A DNA stretch of 32,907 nt, from positions 1 to 32,907 of the forward strand of contig CAZWLN010000051.1 of assembly GCA_964634885.1 (NCBI GenBank), given 5' to 3'. Origin of the DNA: DAINRZ01 sp964634885. GTDB lineage: Bacteria > Bacteroidota > Ignavibacteria > Kapaibacteriales > UBA2268. A program made the position numbers and the translations under genes. This document shows positions 26,017 to 32,907 of this stretch, piece after piece. Numbering within the stretch: the first letter of the stretch is position 1; every line of letters begins with the position of its first letter. The notes under the pieces were generated by a model. That model saw only the letters and a list, made by a program, of their open reading frames with translations. It searched no databases and was not told the origin of the DNA.

Positions 26017-26688
26017 CTATTCTGCCAATTTCTTTTTGAAAAAGTAGAAATTTGCCCTCGAAGTATTATCGGGGTCTGCCGGATCGTATTTATAACGGTT
26101 TTCAACCACCTCTTCCAGTTCCCAGTCCGGGAAGCGTTCTTCAACCCACGGCAGGAAGCGGCGGTGCTTCACATGGTAATCCCAGGGGAGGTCTTCGTTG
26201 CTGCTGTAGATGATTACATATTTCTCCCCTGCCGTGAACAGGTCTGCCAAATAGCCCTCTAAGACGCTGTCCTCGACGAGGTGATAGACTACATCGAGGG
26301 ACAGTGCAAGTTCGGCCCTGTATTCCGGGTTGCCGCCGTGAATCATGGCTGAGTCATAGACGTAGAAACTCTTTGACGGGTCGTCCCGGTACATCTCCTT
26401 ACACTTGTTGACGGCAGTAACCGAGACGTCGAGGCCGACATAGCGGGGGTAGGAGGCGGACTGAAGCTGGAAGCCGTCGCCGCATCCCAGCTCTATGACC
26501 GTTTTAATATCTTTTTCAATTACAAACCTGTTTACAATCTCCGACTTGAACGCTGCCAGCCTGTTGTATGAACCGGAACCGGAGTTACCGCCCCGGGAAT
26601 AGCGCTTCTCCCAGTAATCGGCCGACCCGGGAAAGAACACGTTCCTCCGCCTGACATAGTTCTTTATTCTCGTGAAAATACTGCTCAT
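26017..26688 (-). CDS. Class I SAM-dependent methyltransferase
   Basis: The product is 223 residues from the ATG at 26688. The frame extends to 26820, but the extra ~44 residues look unlike protein, and an ATG at 26700 is the alternative. The N-terminal segment SADYWEKRYSRGGNSGSGSY is followed by the SAM-binding motif VIELGCGDGF and the acidic loop YVGLDVS. These belong to the Methyltransf_23-like group often found near sugar- or lipid-modifying genes. The acceptor is unknown. No obvious operon partner lies next to it; the 3' fragment of rlmN lies 129 bp upstream. Codon use is GC-rich, like the house genes. Confidence 0.8.
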   Translation of the reverse strand: MSSIFTRIKNYVRRRNVFFPGSADYWEKRYSRGGNSGSGSYNRLAAFKSEIVNRFVIEKDIKTVIELGCGDGFQLQSASYPRYVGLDVSVTAVNKCKEMYRDDPSKSFYVYDSAMIHGGNPEYRAELALSLDVVYHLVEDSVLEGYLADLFTAGEKYVIIYSSNEDLPWDYHVKHRRFLPWVEERFPDWELEEVVENRYKYDPADPDNTSRANFYFFKKKLAE

Positions 26689-26816
26689 AATAACTGCCAT
26701 TTGTTCAAAATAATACCGCTGACGCCCGGAATGAATCCGTCGATTACCGGACACTATTACAGAGTCAAAACTACGAAAAAATGAGGTAATTGGGAAACGA
26801 TAGTAAAGGAGGATTC

Positions 26817-26881
26817 TCACTGCTTCTCCCCCGTCAGAGCCAACTGGCCGCAGGCAGCTTCGATGTCGCTGCCGAAGCTGT
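26817..26881 (-). pseudogene. Fragment of the rlmN 3' end (copy C)
   Basis: Read on the minus strand this is in frame: HSFGSDIEAACGQLALTGEKQ and stop. Over 61 bp it differs from the end of the complete rlmN (30933-30997) at only 3 positions, one of them silent (ATC/ATT). Upstream of HSFG the similarity ends abruptly. It lies in the same orientation as rlmN, about 4.1 kb downstream of it, and marks the left edge of the TAC module. It is a displaced gene end, most likely from a recombination or integration event. Confidence 0.85.
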
Positions 26882-27000
26882 GTTTGAGGCTGTTAATTAC
26901 CTTCTTGTAAAAAATTAATAATAATCGGTTGATGAAATTTTAATGTAATACTCTGGATACAGTATTCAAAGACATTACAATAAAACCCTGAAATCATTCA

Positions 27001-27510
27001 TTACTCTTTTGTTGCCCCAGTTCTGTAAGAATCCAATTTCTTTCTAATCAGCGCACCAGGATCGATCAGAGGAAGAATAAACTTGTTTAAGTAGCTGCCC
27101 TGGGTTTTTGCAAAGACAATACCCCGGATTGAAGAATAGGTAATCCTTACCAGATTAATCAATAACTCATCGGGAATGTGAACGGCCTCATTCCTGATTT
27201 CAACAACATTTTTCATATCTTTAATGACAAAATCTGACAGTACAACAAGTTCGAGTAATGAGATCAAACTGCCTTTCAGGTCATATTGGTATCCAAGAGA
27301 AAATATTACCTGAAACCCGTTTTGCTCCATATTAAAAGCAAAATCAATATTGGTTCCCACTTTAAGATTTTGAGTATCGAAGCCCGTTGTAATATCGATG
27401 CCCGGCTCGATCAGGTTAAACCTTCTGATGCTCATTCCATTGAATGTATAGGAAATTACATCAGTTTTTTTTTCCGGTTTAACAGAATTCTTCTTTATTG
27501 CTTGTTTCAT
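27001..27510 (-). CDS. SecB-like chaperone, third gene of a TAC module
   Basis: The product is 169 residues from the ATG at 27510; an in-frame TTG at 27525 is less likely. The pattern resembles SecB: antiparallel strands (IDFAFNMEQNGFQVIFSLGY, then LISLLELVVLSDFVI), then a long helix (PDELLINLVRITYSSIRGIV) and the end motif LPLIDPGALI, which corresponds to the conserved LAPVNFDAL region of SecB. Sequence identity is low, so this is a fold-level reading. In known TAC systems (such as the mycobacterial HigBA1-Rv1957) a SecB-like chaperone folds the antitoxin. This fits the order here: toxin, antitoxin, chaperone, all on the minus strand. It overlaps the antitoxin gene by 32 nt, which suggests translational coupling. 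Confidence 0.6.
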   Translation of the reverse strand: MKQAIKKNSVKPEKKTDVISYTFNGMSIRRFNLIEPGIDITTGFDTQNLKVGTNIDFAFNMEQNGFQVIFSLGYQYDLKGSLISLLELVVLSDFVIKDMKNVVEIRNEAVHIPDELLINLVRITYSSIRGIVFAKTQGSYLNKFILPLIDPGALIRKKLDSYRTGATKE

Positions 27511-27937
27511 AGTGTATTTTCTCAATTTCTTGATAATTTGATTTTACATCATATTTCAATTCATGGCTGTTTGTTTCCGTTTCAATGGTTCTTATTCCTG
27601 CATCCGGAGGAATATTCAGTTGTATATTGATGCTTACGGAGTCTTCATCATGGAGCTTTCCCAGAATGTCCAAATACAGTATTTGGTCGAAATCATAGAA
27701 TTTTACCCTCGGTATCTTTCCTGTAATCATTGCTAATTCTACATACTTTGAAATCCTGTGGTCAAACTCGCCGTTAAGTATTTGAGAAACATATCCCTTC
27801 GTAACGCCAAGCTTTTCTGCCAGCTCTTTTCTGGAAATATTATTTTTTTTCATGTATTCATCAATGAGCTTGTAGAGTTCGAACTGGATTTCTCCTGTCC
27901 AATACTCATTACTCTTTAGCAATTCTTCCCTATTCAT
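27479..27937 (-). CDS. HTH (XRE-type) antitoxin with a long C-terminal tail
   Basis: The product is 152 residues. Residues ~25-70 form a Cro/CI-type helix-turn-helix (NNISRKELAEKLGVTKGYVS, then QILNGE). The remaining ~80 residues are atypically long for a HigA-type antitoxin and contain hydrophobic patches (FDQILYLDILGK, VSINIQLNIPP). In TAC antitoxins such a tail (chaperone-addiction region) makes the protein depend on the SecB-like partner; here that role is inferred. It starts 2 nt after the toxin stop and overlaps the chaperone gene by 32 nt. It probably represses its own promoter through the inverted repeat at 28330-28349. Confidence 0.7.
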   Translation of the reverse strand: MNREELLKSNEYWTGEIQFELYKLIDEYMKKNNISRKELAEKLGVTKGYVSQILNGEFDHRISKYVELAMITGKIPRVKFYDFDQILYLDILGKLHDEDSVSINIQLNIPPDAGIRTIETETNSHELKYDVKSNYQEIEKIHYETSNKEEFC

Positions 27938-27939
27938 GA

Positions 27940-28326
27940 CTATTCTCCCTTCGATTCAAGGTATTCCACGACAATATTCCTGAAATGTCCGATGTCTTTC
28001 TTTTGGCTTTTCTTGCAGCCACCGGTTACAACAACGTTCCCTTCCATTCTGTCAATAAAATAGTACACCCTGAGGTTCCTCGTTTTAATTTCACATTCAG
28101 TTATATTCTTCAACCCGCCTTTTAAAACCCTGAACTGCTTTTCAGGTAATTTTTCCTTTCTCGACAACAAATCCATTCTATGATAGATCGTATTCATCTC
28201 TTTGTCGTAATTCTTCCTTGCCTCGTCTTCAAACTCTTCAAATTCACAAACACTGCCTTTCACAAGTTTATAGAATTTCACTTCACCTTTGACGGCGTCA
28301 ATTTCTATTAACGCAAATTTACTCAT
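27940..28326 (-). CDS. HigB/RelE-superfamily-like toxin, first gene of the TAC module
   Basis: The product is 128 residues. The central part (EARKNYDKEMNTIYHRMDLL) is helical, and the C-terminal half has the pattern LKNITECEIKTRNLRVYYFI then VVVTGGCKKSQKKD. This is like HigB/Gp49/ParE-type ribonuclease or gyrase toxins (ELR-x-x-x-x-RVFYF ... LHGF-x-KK). Catalytic residues cannot be assigned with certainty, so RNase activity is inferred. The toxin gene precedes the antitoxin, as in higBA, and is separated from it by 2 nt. All three genes lie between two copies of the rlmN 3' end, so the module appears to be mobile cargo. Confidence 0.65.
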   Translation of the reverse strand: MSKFALIEIDAVKGEVKFYKLVKGSVCEFEEFEDEARKNYDKEMNTIYHRMDLLSRKEKLPEKQFRVLKGGLKNITECEIKTRNLRVYYFIDRMEGNVVVTGGCKKSQKKDIGHFRNIVVEYLESKGE

Positions 28327-28329
28327 AAT

Positions 28330-28349
28330 AGTTTACTTATTACTAAACT
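28330..28349. promoter_or_regulatory. Candidate operator of the TAC operon
   Basis: An inverted repeat, AGTTTA-N8-TAAACT, ends 3 bp upstream of the toxin start codon, where an autoregulating HTH antitoxin would be expected to bind. A-rich and T-rich tracts just upstream (28350-28385) could contain the promoter. No DNA-binding evidence exists here beyond position and symmetry. Confidence 0.45.
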
Positions 28350-28452
28350 TTTTGAATATTTTTGAACTTCAATAAAATTTTTTCAGAAATATCAACACTG
28401 TAATTTAATGATAATAAAGAAATTAACAAAGAGTAAAATCAATCATATTATT

Positions 28453-28494
28453 TTACTTCTTCTCCCCCGCCAGAGCCAACTGGCCGCAGGCAGC
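28453..28494 (-). pseudogene. Fragment of the rlmN 3' end (copy B)
   Basis: Read on the minus strand it gives AACGQLALAGEKK and stop. It is identical to the end of complete rlmN over 38 bp (28457-28494 against 30937-30974). Upstream it departs into other sequence (NDFFNENELL) that is in frame with, and directly behind, the stop codon of the WD40-like gene. It has the same orientation as rlmN and lies 2.4 kb downstream of it. It separates the WD40-like gene from the TAC module. Confidence 0.85.
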
Positions 28495-28548
28495 GAGAAG
28501 TTCATTTTCGTTGAAGAAATCGTTTATTTCCTTCACTACGCCCGCAGA

Positions 28549-30792
28549 TCAATCAATGCGAACAATCTTCTTCAAACTCTTGCGGTTTTCGAAGGTTAAC
28601 TGAAGGAAATAAATGCCGTTGCCGACCGAACCTGTATTGAAAGTCAAGCCGGCGCCATCTGTATAAAAATCGGATTTTTCTATTATTTTCTCGCCCACAG
28701 CGTTGAAAAGCTCTGCTTTTAGCAGTCGGCCACCGTTGTTTTCGCATTTAACCGATATTTTGTCATCGAACGGGTTGGGGTAAACCGTTACGCCGTCGCC
28801 GCCGTCAGCATGATAGTATTCTTCAATACCTGTTATTCCGTCATTTTTCAGCATCATCAGGGCGCCGTCGTAGAGGCCCACGGCGATTGATTCGTTGTCC
28901 GGTGAAAATGCGGCAATATAAGGTACGATATGGTGGTAATGTATCCAGTATTTTTCAGGATAAATGAAATTTTTTCTCCTGATATAATCGTTCATATCAT
29001 ATTTTTTTATCAAATTACCATTTTGAAAATTAAATTTGTTGAAATATTCATCGTTCTGAGGATATATCTGCCCGAAAACAATAAATTTTTCATCTTTTGA
29101 TATATCAGCATAACTATACTTATAGTCGATAGAAAAATTGTTGAGATACTTATTTTCAGGTATGTTATATATAAATGACCTGCTGATAATATATTTCGAG
29201 TTATTAAATTCCAGGATTGACATACCATTTGAAGTACCCTTAAATATTTGGTCCTTAACGGGAGCATCCTGGCTGATGTACCATTCGTAAAGCCCCATTG
29301 CATAAGTTTGTTTGTCCCAGGTAAACAGGTAAATGGTGTTCCCGTCAGATGAGAATCCTGTTCTGTATGTCATGAGTTGATTCTCTATGCTTGCCTCCTT
29401 AATTATTTTATTGTCGGAAACTCCGTAGAGTGATACTTTGCCGTTAATTGTGCTTACAGCGTACCTATCGCCTGTGGGAGAGAATGTCGCGTCCATGACA
29501 GAGTCACCGGTTTCAATATAGGTTTCATTGCCATCTGCTATTCTAACCACTAAAAACTCTTTTTCACTATTGGTAAACAGAATGTGCGTGTTGCTGACGT
29601 CGAGATTGTAATTCGGATAATCATTACCTGAAAGGCTCTCATCCACACTGAACACACTGAGAAGGCTTCCGTCCTCTGCATCGATCACTTTCAGCCGGTC
29701 CAGGTTGTGACCGTATGTAACAATTATCTTCCCATCGGGCGAGAACTTCATCAGGTTGATCTCGTCGTCGTTGGCCACTAAGGTTTTTTTCGGGGCCCCT
29801 GTCTCCAGGTCGTACATGATGCAAAATCCGGCCCGTTCGTTCAAAGCGATAATGCTTTTACCGGAATCGCAGAAGAACAGGAAGTTGGGCTGGAATATAG
29901 TTTCTATTGTCTTAACCTTTTTTACGGCGGCAATATCATAGACATCGATCTTATCATTATTGCAGGCAGCAATCAGTTTATTATCAGGTGAGAAAGCCGG
30001 GTAAAAGCAATTTACACTGTTGAGGCCGGAGCATGTGAATTCTGCCAGGACATTGAAATCAGGGCTTGCCACTGTCAGTTTTGCATTATTATCATCAATG
30101 TAACTCAGAAATGAGATCAGTTTCCCGTCGGCCGATCTGACAAAGTCCATTACTTTACTGAAGTTTTTCACTTCTTTAACCTTTTTTGTCACAAGATCAT
30201 AAACATTTATTTTCATATACTCAGAATATAGCAATTCATTCCTGTCTTCCAAAAAGCACAGGCCCAGGAGGTCTGCGGGAAATATCGAATCACTAACGAC
30301 GCCGGAGTTAATGTCGCAAATCAGGATTTTATTTATTTCCTGATTAATTTCCGAATAGCCATAAAAAGCAATAAGGCCAAGTTTCGGAGAAATATCGGTT
30401 AAGGTCCTTCCGTATTCCAACCGGCCGAGGCATGTAGTAAGGAAATCCGGCAGTGTGTCCAACGCGCCCTTTAGTACCGAGTCCTTCTCAGTATCGAATA
30501 CCCTTAACATGTCCGAGAACATAACAAGGACGCTGTCCGAATTCAAGGAGGCGCATTTATAGTGAGAGGTCAGATTATATATTTTCTCTAAGTTGCCGGT
30601 TTCAAGGTTAATGAAATGAGTACCTGATGCTTCTTTAATAATCAGGTATTTACCGGACGATGAAACCAAAGGTTCCCAGTTTGATTCACACCCAATGTTA
30701 TTTGCAGACTTGATCCATTTCACGTCCGATGGGAGCGCATTAACACAATAGCTGAACATGAGTAACAAGACGAGAAATACTGATTTCTTCAT
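28549..30792 (-). CDS. Secreted WD40-like beta-propeller with T9SS sorting domain
   Basis: The product is 747 residues. A signal peptide (MKKSVFLVLLLMFSYCVNAL) is followed by WD40-like repeats: FSPDGKIIVTYG, FSPTGDRYAVST, FSPDNKLIAACN, FSPDNESIAVGL and related blocks through ~residue 650. The last ~85 residues (VTVYPNPFDDKISV, then NGIYFLQLTF) are a type A T9SS sorting domain. It is related in style to the propeller part of the giant protein at 3076-7683 but lacks the VWA and ASH domains. A binding or scaffold role at the cell surface is likely; the ligand is unknown. It lies between the complete rlmN and the first rlmN 3' fragment, so it may have been inserted as cargo. Confidence 0.85.
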   Translation of the reverse strand: MKKSVFLVLLLMFSYCVNALPSDVKWIKSANNIGCESNWEPLVSSSGKYLIIKEASGTHFINLETGNLEKIYNLTSHYKCASLNSDSVLVMFSDMLRVFDTEKDSVLKGALDTLPDFLTTCLGRLEYGRTLTDISPKLGLIAFYGYSEINQEINKILICDINSGVVSDSIFPADLLGLCFLEDRNELLYSEYMKINVYDLVTKKVKEVKNFSKVMDFVRSADGKLISFLSYIDDNNAKLTVASPDFNVLAEFTCSGLNSVNCFYPAFSPDNKLIAACNNDKIDVYDIAAVKKVKTIETIFQPNFLFFCDSGKSIIALNERAGFCIMYDLETGAPKKTLVANDDEINLMKFSPDGKIIVTYGHNLDRLKVIDAEDGSLLSVFSVDESLSGNDYPNYNLDVSNTHILFTNSEKEFLVVRIADGNETYIETGDSVMDATFSPTGDRYAVSTINGKVSLYGVSDNKIIKEASIENQLMTYRTGFSSDGNTIYLFTWDKQTYAMGLYEWYISQDAPVKDQIFKGTSNGMSILEFNNSKYIISRSFIYNIPENKYLNNFSIDYKYSYADISKDEKFIVFGQIYPQNDEYFNKFNFQNGNLIKKYDMNDYIRRKNFIYPEKYWIHYHHIVPYIAAFSPDNESIAVGLYDGALMMLKNDGITGIEEYYHADGGDGVTVYPNPFDDKISVKCENNGGRLLKAELFNAVGEKIIEKSDFYTDGAGLTFNTGSVGNGIYFLQLTFENRKSLKKIVRID

Positions 30793-30932
30793 AAGACGCC
30801 TCTCACATATAATTCTGAAATCAACGGGATGTTTTCTCAGATTACATCCTGATAATTGTTCTTCTGATATATTTACGTAAATAAAATACGGAATTTCAAA
30901 TAATTATAAAAAATCTTTCGGAAAGAAATAGT

Positions 30933-32000
30933 TTATTTCTTCTCCCCCGCCAGAGCCAACTGGCCGCAGGCAGCTTCAATGTCGCTGCCGAAGCTGTTGC
31001 GCACAAAAACAGCAGCGCCGTACCCTCTCAGAGCCGACGCAAACTTCTCCATATCCGGTTTCGAAGGGGCTTTCAGCTCGACTGTTTTCCCTCCGGCGCC
31101 CGTAAAAGAAATGTCATTGTAGGGTATCAGGTTAACCCTCGACGGAACCCGCTGAGCAATCTTCGCCAGCCGCCGGGCGTCCTGTTCCGTGTCGTTGACA
31201 CCTGCAAAAGGTATGTATTCATAGGTAACCGGCATACGCGTCCGGCGGTAATAATGCTCTACGGCGTCCATCAGCTCCCTGAGCCTGTACTTAGCCGCAA
31301 TCGGCATCAGGCTCTCCCTCCCGCCGTTCGTAGTACCGTGCAGAGAGATTGCCAGCTTCACAGGCCTGGCAAGCTCCGCAAGTCTCATAATGCCCGGGAC
31401 AATGCCCACAGTCGAGACAGTAATCTTCCGTCGGCTGAACAGCTTCGCCCGCTCATCGGTCATGATGTCGAGGGCGCGCTCCGTATTTTCAAGATTAAGA
31501 AGCGGCTCCCCCATCCCCATCAGCACCACGTTGTCAAGCTTCAGTTTCAGCTCGTTTTCGACATAGAGCGCCTGGCCGACAATCTCCGATGCGTCAAGAT
31601 TGCGCCCGAAGCCAAGGGTACCGGTGGCGCAGAAAGCGCAGCCCAACGGGCATCCTGCCATCGTCGAAATGCAGAGGGTATTCCTTTCGACATTCCCATC
31701 CTCGTCTAACCAGGGCATATACACAGCTTCCACGGCTTTGCCGTCGGGCAAACCGAACAGGTATTTCCGGGAACCATCCTTCGAAACACGGACAGTAACT
31801 CCGGAGAAGCACTCCAGAACGAACTCAGCATCCAGCTCTTTGCGTATATCCGCCGGCAGCGACGCCATCTCAGAAAAAGGCCGCCGCCGGAGAGCGTATA
31901 TCTCATGGAAAACCTGCCCTGTCCGGAAACGTTTGAAGCCCAGCCCGGCGACCACTTCGCCCAGCTCTTCGAATGTATAATTTGTAATATTCTTCTTCAT
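30933..32000 (-). CDS. rlmN: 23S rRNA (adenine-2503-C2)-methyltransferase / tRNA methyltransferase RlmN
   Basis: The product is 355 residues, the usual length. It is a radical-SAM enzyme that methylates C2 of A2503 in 23S rRNA and A37 of some tRNAs. The [4Fe-4S] motif C-x3-C-x2-C is visible as GCPLGCAFCATG, followed by VVLMGMGEPLLN. The second catalytic Cys lies in the tail EAACGQLALAG, so both mechanistic cysteines are present. The start MKKNITNYTFEELGEVVAG fits the family. The last 38-61 bp of the gene are duplicated twice downstream in the same orientation (28453-28494 and 26817-26881). This suggests that the 3' end is a recombination or attachment site. The intact gene is at the far right of the array, as expected if each insertion restored the gene end. 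Confidence 0.95.
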   Translation of the reverse strand: MKKNITNYTFEELGEVVAGLGFKRFRTGQVFHEIYALRRRPFSEMASLPADIRKELDAEFVLECFSGVTVRVSKDGSRKYLFGLPDGKAVEAVYMPWLDEDGNVERNTLCISTMAGCPLGCAFCATGTLGFGRNLDASEIVGQALYVENELKLKLDNVVLMGMGEPLLNLENTERALDIMTDERAKLFSRRKITVSTVGIVPGIMRLAELARPVKLAISLHGTTNGGRESLMPIAAKYRLRELMDAVEHYYRRTRMPVTYEYIPFAGVNDTEQDARRLAKIAQRVPSRVNLIPYNDISFTGAGGKTVELKAPSKPDMEKFASALRGYGAAVFVRNSFGSDIEAACGQLALAGEKK

Positions 32001-32095
32001 TCAATCAAGTAATAATTCACATCCCGATGCTTAGACGAACAGGCGGAGAGTAATTGTAGTTGATTAGTGTTAAATATAGCAATGATTAACAAATA

Positions 32096-32322
32096 TCATT
32101 TACACAAATCTGAAAATTCATCCGGTGTAAGGCCACATTCCCTGATTATAGCCCTTAATGTTCCCTTTGCAATAGTTTTATGGTTTGGCACAGTGAGTCG
32201 GCGAAATGGATGGACATTCTTTCTCAGGATGATATGGCTGCCGGTTTGATGATCAAATTGAAGCCCGGCAGGCTTAATATTTTACACAGTTCTTCACCAG
32301 ATAATACCGGCAATTTACTTAT
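32096..32322 (-). pseudogene. hicA: hicA toxin, start lost and frameshifted
   Basis: The reading SKLPVLSGEELCKILSLPGF and, after a shift of one base near 32255-32260, DHQTGSHIILRK ... FRRLTVPNHKTIAKGTLRAI ... ECGLTPDEFSDLCK gives a near-complete HicA, a small RNA-binding mRNA interferase with the key His of GSHIIL. The full stretch is 227 nt, one base short of 76 codons. The codon expected to be ATG, overlapping the hicB stop, is ATA. So two independent defects are present: the start and a one-base deletion in an A-run (AA where AAA would restore frame). A sequencing error could explain the deletion but not easily the start codon. The toxin is probably inactive. Confidence 0.85.
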
Positions 32323-32531
32323 AATTCTATCTCAAGAATTTCTTCGTTGATTGGTAAAGGCACAGGTTCTCCATGATTCTCAAGGCTGTGGATATAGCCT
32401 CTGATGGCATCTTCGATGTTAATCAGCGCTTCACTCCTGGTAGCGCCCTGTGAAATGCAGCCGGGTAAAGACGGACATTCGGCTACAAATACACCATCCT
32501 CATCCTGTTCAATTATTATTCTATATTTCAT
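32319..32531 (-). CDS. hicB: HicB-family antitoxin
   Basis: The product is 70 residues. Typical HicB signatures are visible: MKYRIIIEQDEDGVFVAECP, the segment SLPGCISQGATRSEAL and NIEDAIRGYI. HicB binds and neutralises HicA and represses the operon. Its frame is intact, while the adjoining hicA is broken, so the antitoxin survives alone, as is common in decaying TA pairs. It starts at ATG 32531 and its stop touches the former hicA start. The order is hicB then hicA, the reverse of the most common order. Confidence 0.85.
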   Translation of the reverse strand: MKYRIIIEQDEDGVFVAECPSLPGCISQGATRSEALINIEDAIRGYIHSLENHGEPVPLPINEEILEIEL

Positions 32532-32597
32532 CTCTGCACCAATTTTTCATAATAATGTTAATTGACGAATGAAAAATGATAAAATTCTATTAACATG

Positions 32598-32806
32598 ACG
32601 CCTCGCTGGGGCTGGACTTCTTTCTTTCTTAACCTGACAAGCTATTAATATACCGCCCCTCTGGGGCTCTCTTTATAAACTTTACAAACTTGATGAACTT
32701 GACAAACTAATGACCCCATCCCGGCCTTCCCCAAGGGGAAGGAGTAAGAAACACGGACTTTCTTCTTTCTTTAAAAACTTTACAAACTTGATGAACTTTA
32801 TAAACT
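32598..32806. repeat. Composite repeat cluster: GC hairpins, 9-bp tandem units, CCTTCCCC hairpin
   Basis: Short GC hairpins (including GCCCC-TCT-GGGGC at 32655-32667) are followed by the same composite repeat as at 16858-17340: 9-bp ACTTTACAA/ACTTGATGA units, CCCCATCCC, and the CCTTCCCC-AA-GGGGAAGG hairpin. A second 9-bp run lies at about 32771-32806. The presence at two sites 15 kb apart shows a dispersed family. Confidence 0.8.
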
Positions 32807-32907
32807 CTCTACACCAGCCACCAACCACTAACCACCAGCAACCAGTCACCATCCACCAACCACCAACCACCAGCCACCAGCCACCAACCACCAACCACCA
32901 GCCACCA
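32807..32907. repeat. CCACCA-rich tandem repeat reaching the window end
   Basis: Imperfect units of about 7 bp (CCACCAA, CCACCAG) run without interruption from about 32812 to the window end. A minus-strand frame through them encodes only a low-complexity W/G/V string, so I do not treat it as a gene. The array probably continues beyond the window. Confidence 0.8.

Noticed and set aside
32682..32894. Minus-strand frame rich in W, G and V
   Set aside because: It is a low-complexity product of the CCACCA tandem repeat and the 9-bp units.

Overview
The window looks like chromosomal DNA of a Bacteroidota-relative of the Ignavibacteria/Kapabacteria type, probably a metagenome-assembled scaffold because it contains one run of 100 N. 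The main reasons are several long secreted beta-propeller proteins (BNR, WD40-like, Kelch) that end in a type IX secretion (T9SS/Por) C-terminal sorting domain, weak Shine-Dalgarno sequences, and intergenic spaces filled with short palindromic and 9-bp repeats. This taxonomic reading is inference from protein style, not from a marker gene.

Layout. Positions 1-717 hold palindromic direct repeats and no convincing gene. 718-2829 (+) is a BNR-repeat T9SS protein that converges, across a strong terminator, on a 1535-residue VWA/WD40-like/ASH-like T9SS protein (3076-7683, -). 7796-8026 is an orphaned sorting domain. 8211-15470 is an AT-rich two-gene defence-like operon: a PLD-nuclease/SNF2-helicase fusion followed 12 nt later by a large Eco57I-type DNA methylase. 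15727-16728 is a divergent glyceraldehyde-3-phosphate dehydrogenase. 16729-17682 is a repeat-filled convergent spacer with the assembly gap. 17683-20109 (-) is a membrane spermidine-synthase-like protein. 20257-21849 (-) is a compact BglII-like type II restriction-modification pair. Then come a secreted SagB-type nitroreductase, a Kelch T9SS protein, an antitoxin-like orphan, an Mrr-like nuclease with a zinc ribbon, tRNA-Leu(CAG) and a SAM methyltransferase.

The last third is built around rlmN (30933-32000, -). Two extra in-frame copies of the rlmN 3' end lie downstream in the same orientation (26817-26881 and 28453-28494). They bracket first a WD40-like T9SS gene and then a three-gene module that I read as a toxin-antitoxin-SecB-like chaperone (TAC) operon. 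This is the pattern expected from repeated insertion at the rlmN 3' end. Upstream of rlmN, hicB is intact, but its partner hicA has lost its start codon and carries a one-base frameshift.

Taken together, the window is a patchwork of anti-phage or addiction modules (PLD-helicase/methylase, BglII-like R-M, Mrr-like nuclease, TAC, broken HicBA). They are AT-rich and interleaved with GC-richer house genes and surface proteins. The most interesting points are the PLD-SNF2/methylase pair with a compositionally foreign target-recognition region, the TAC operon, the triplicated rlmN 3' end, and the dispersed 9-bp repeat that has run into a coding end.
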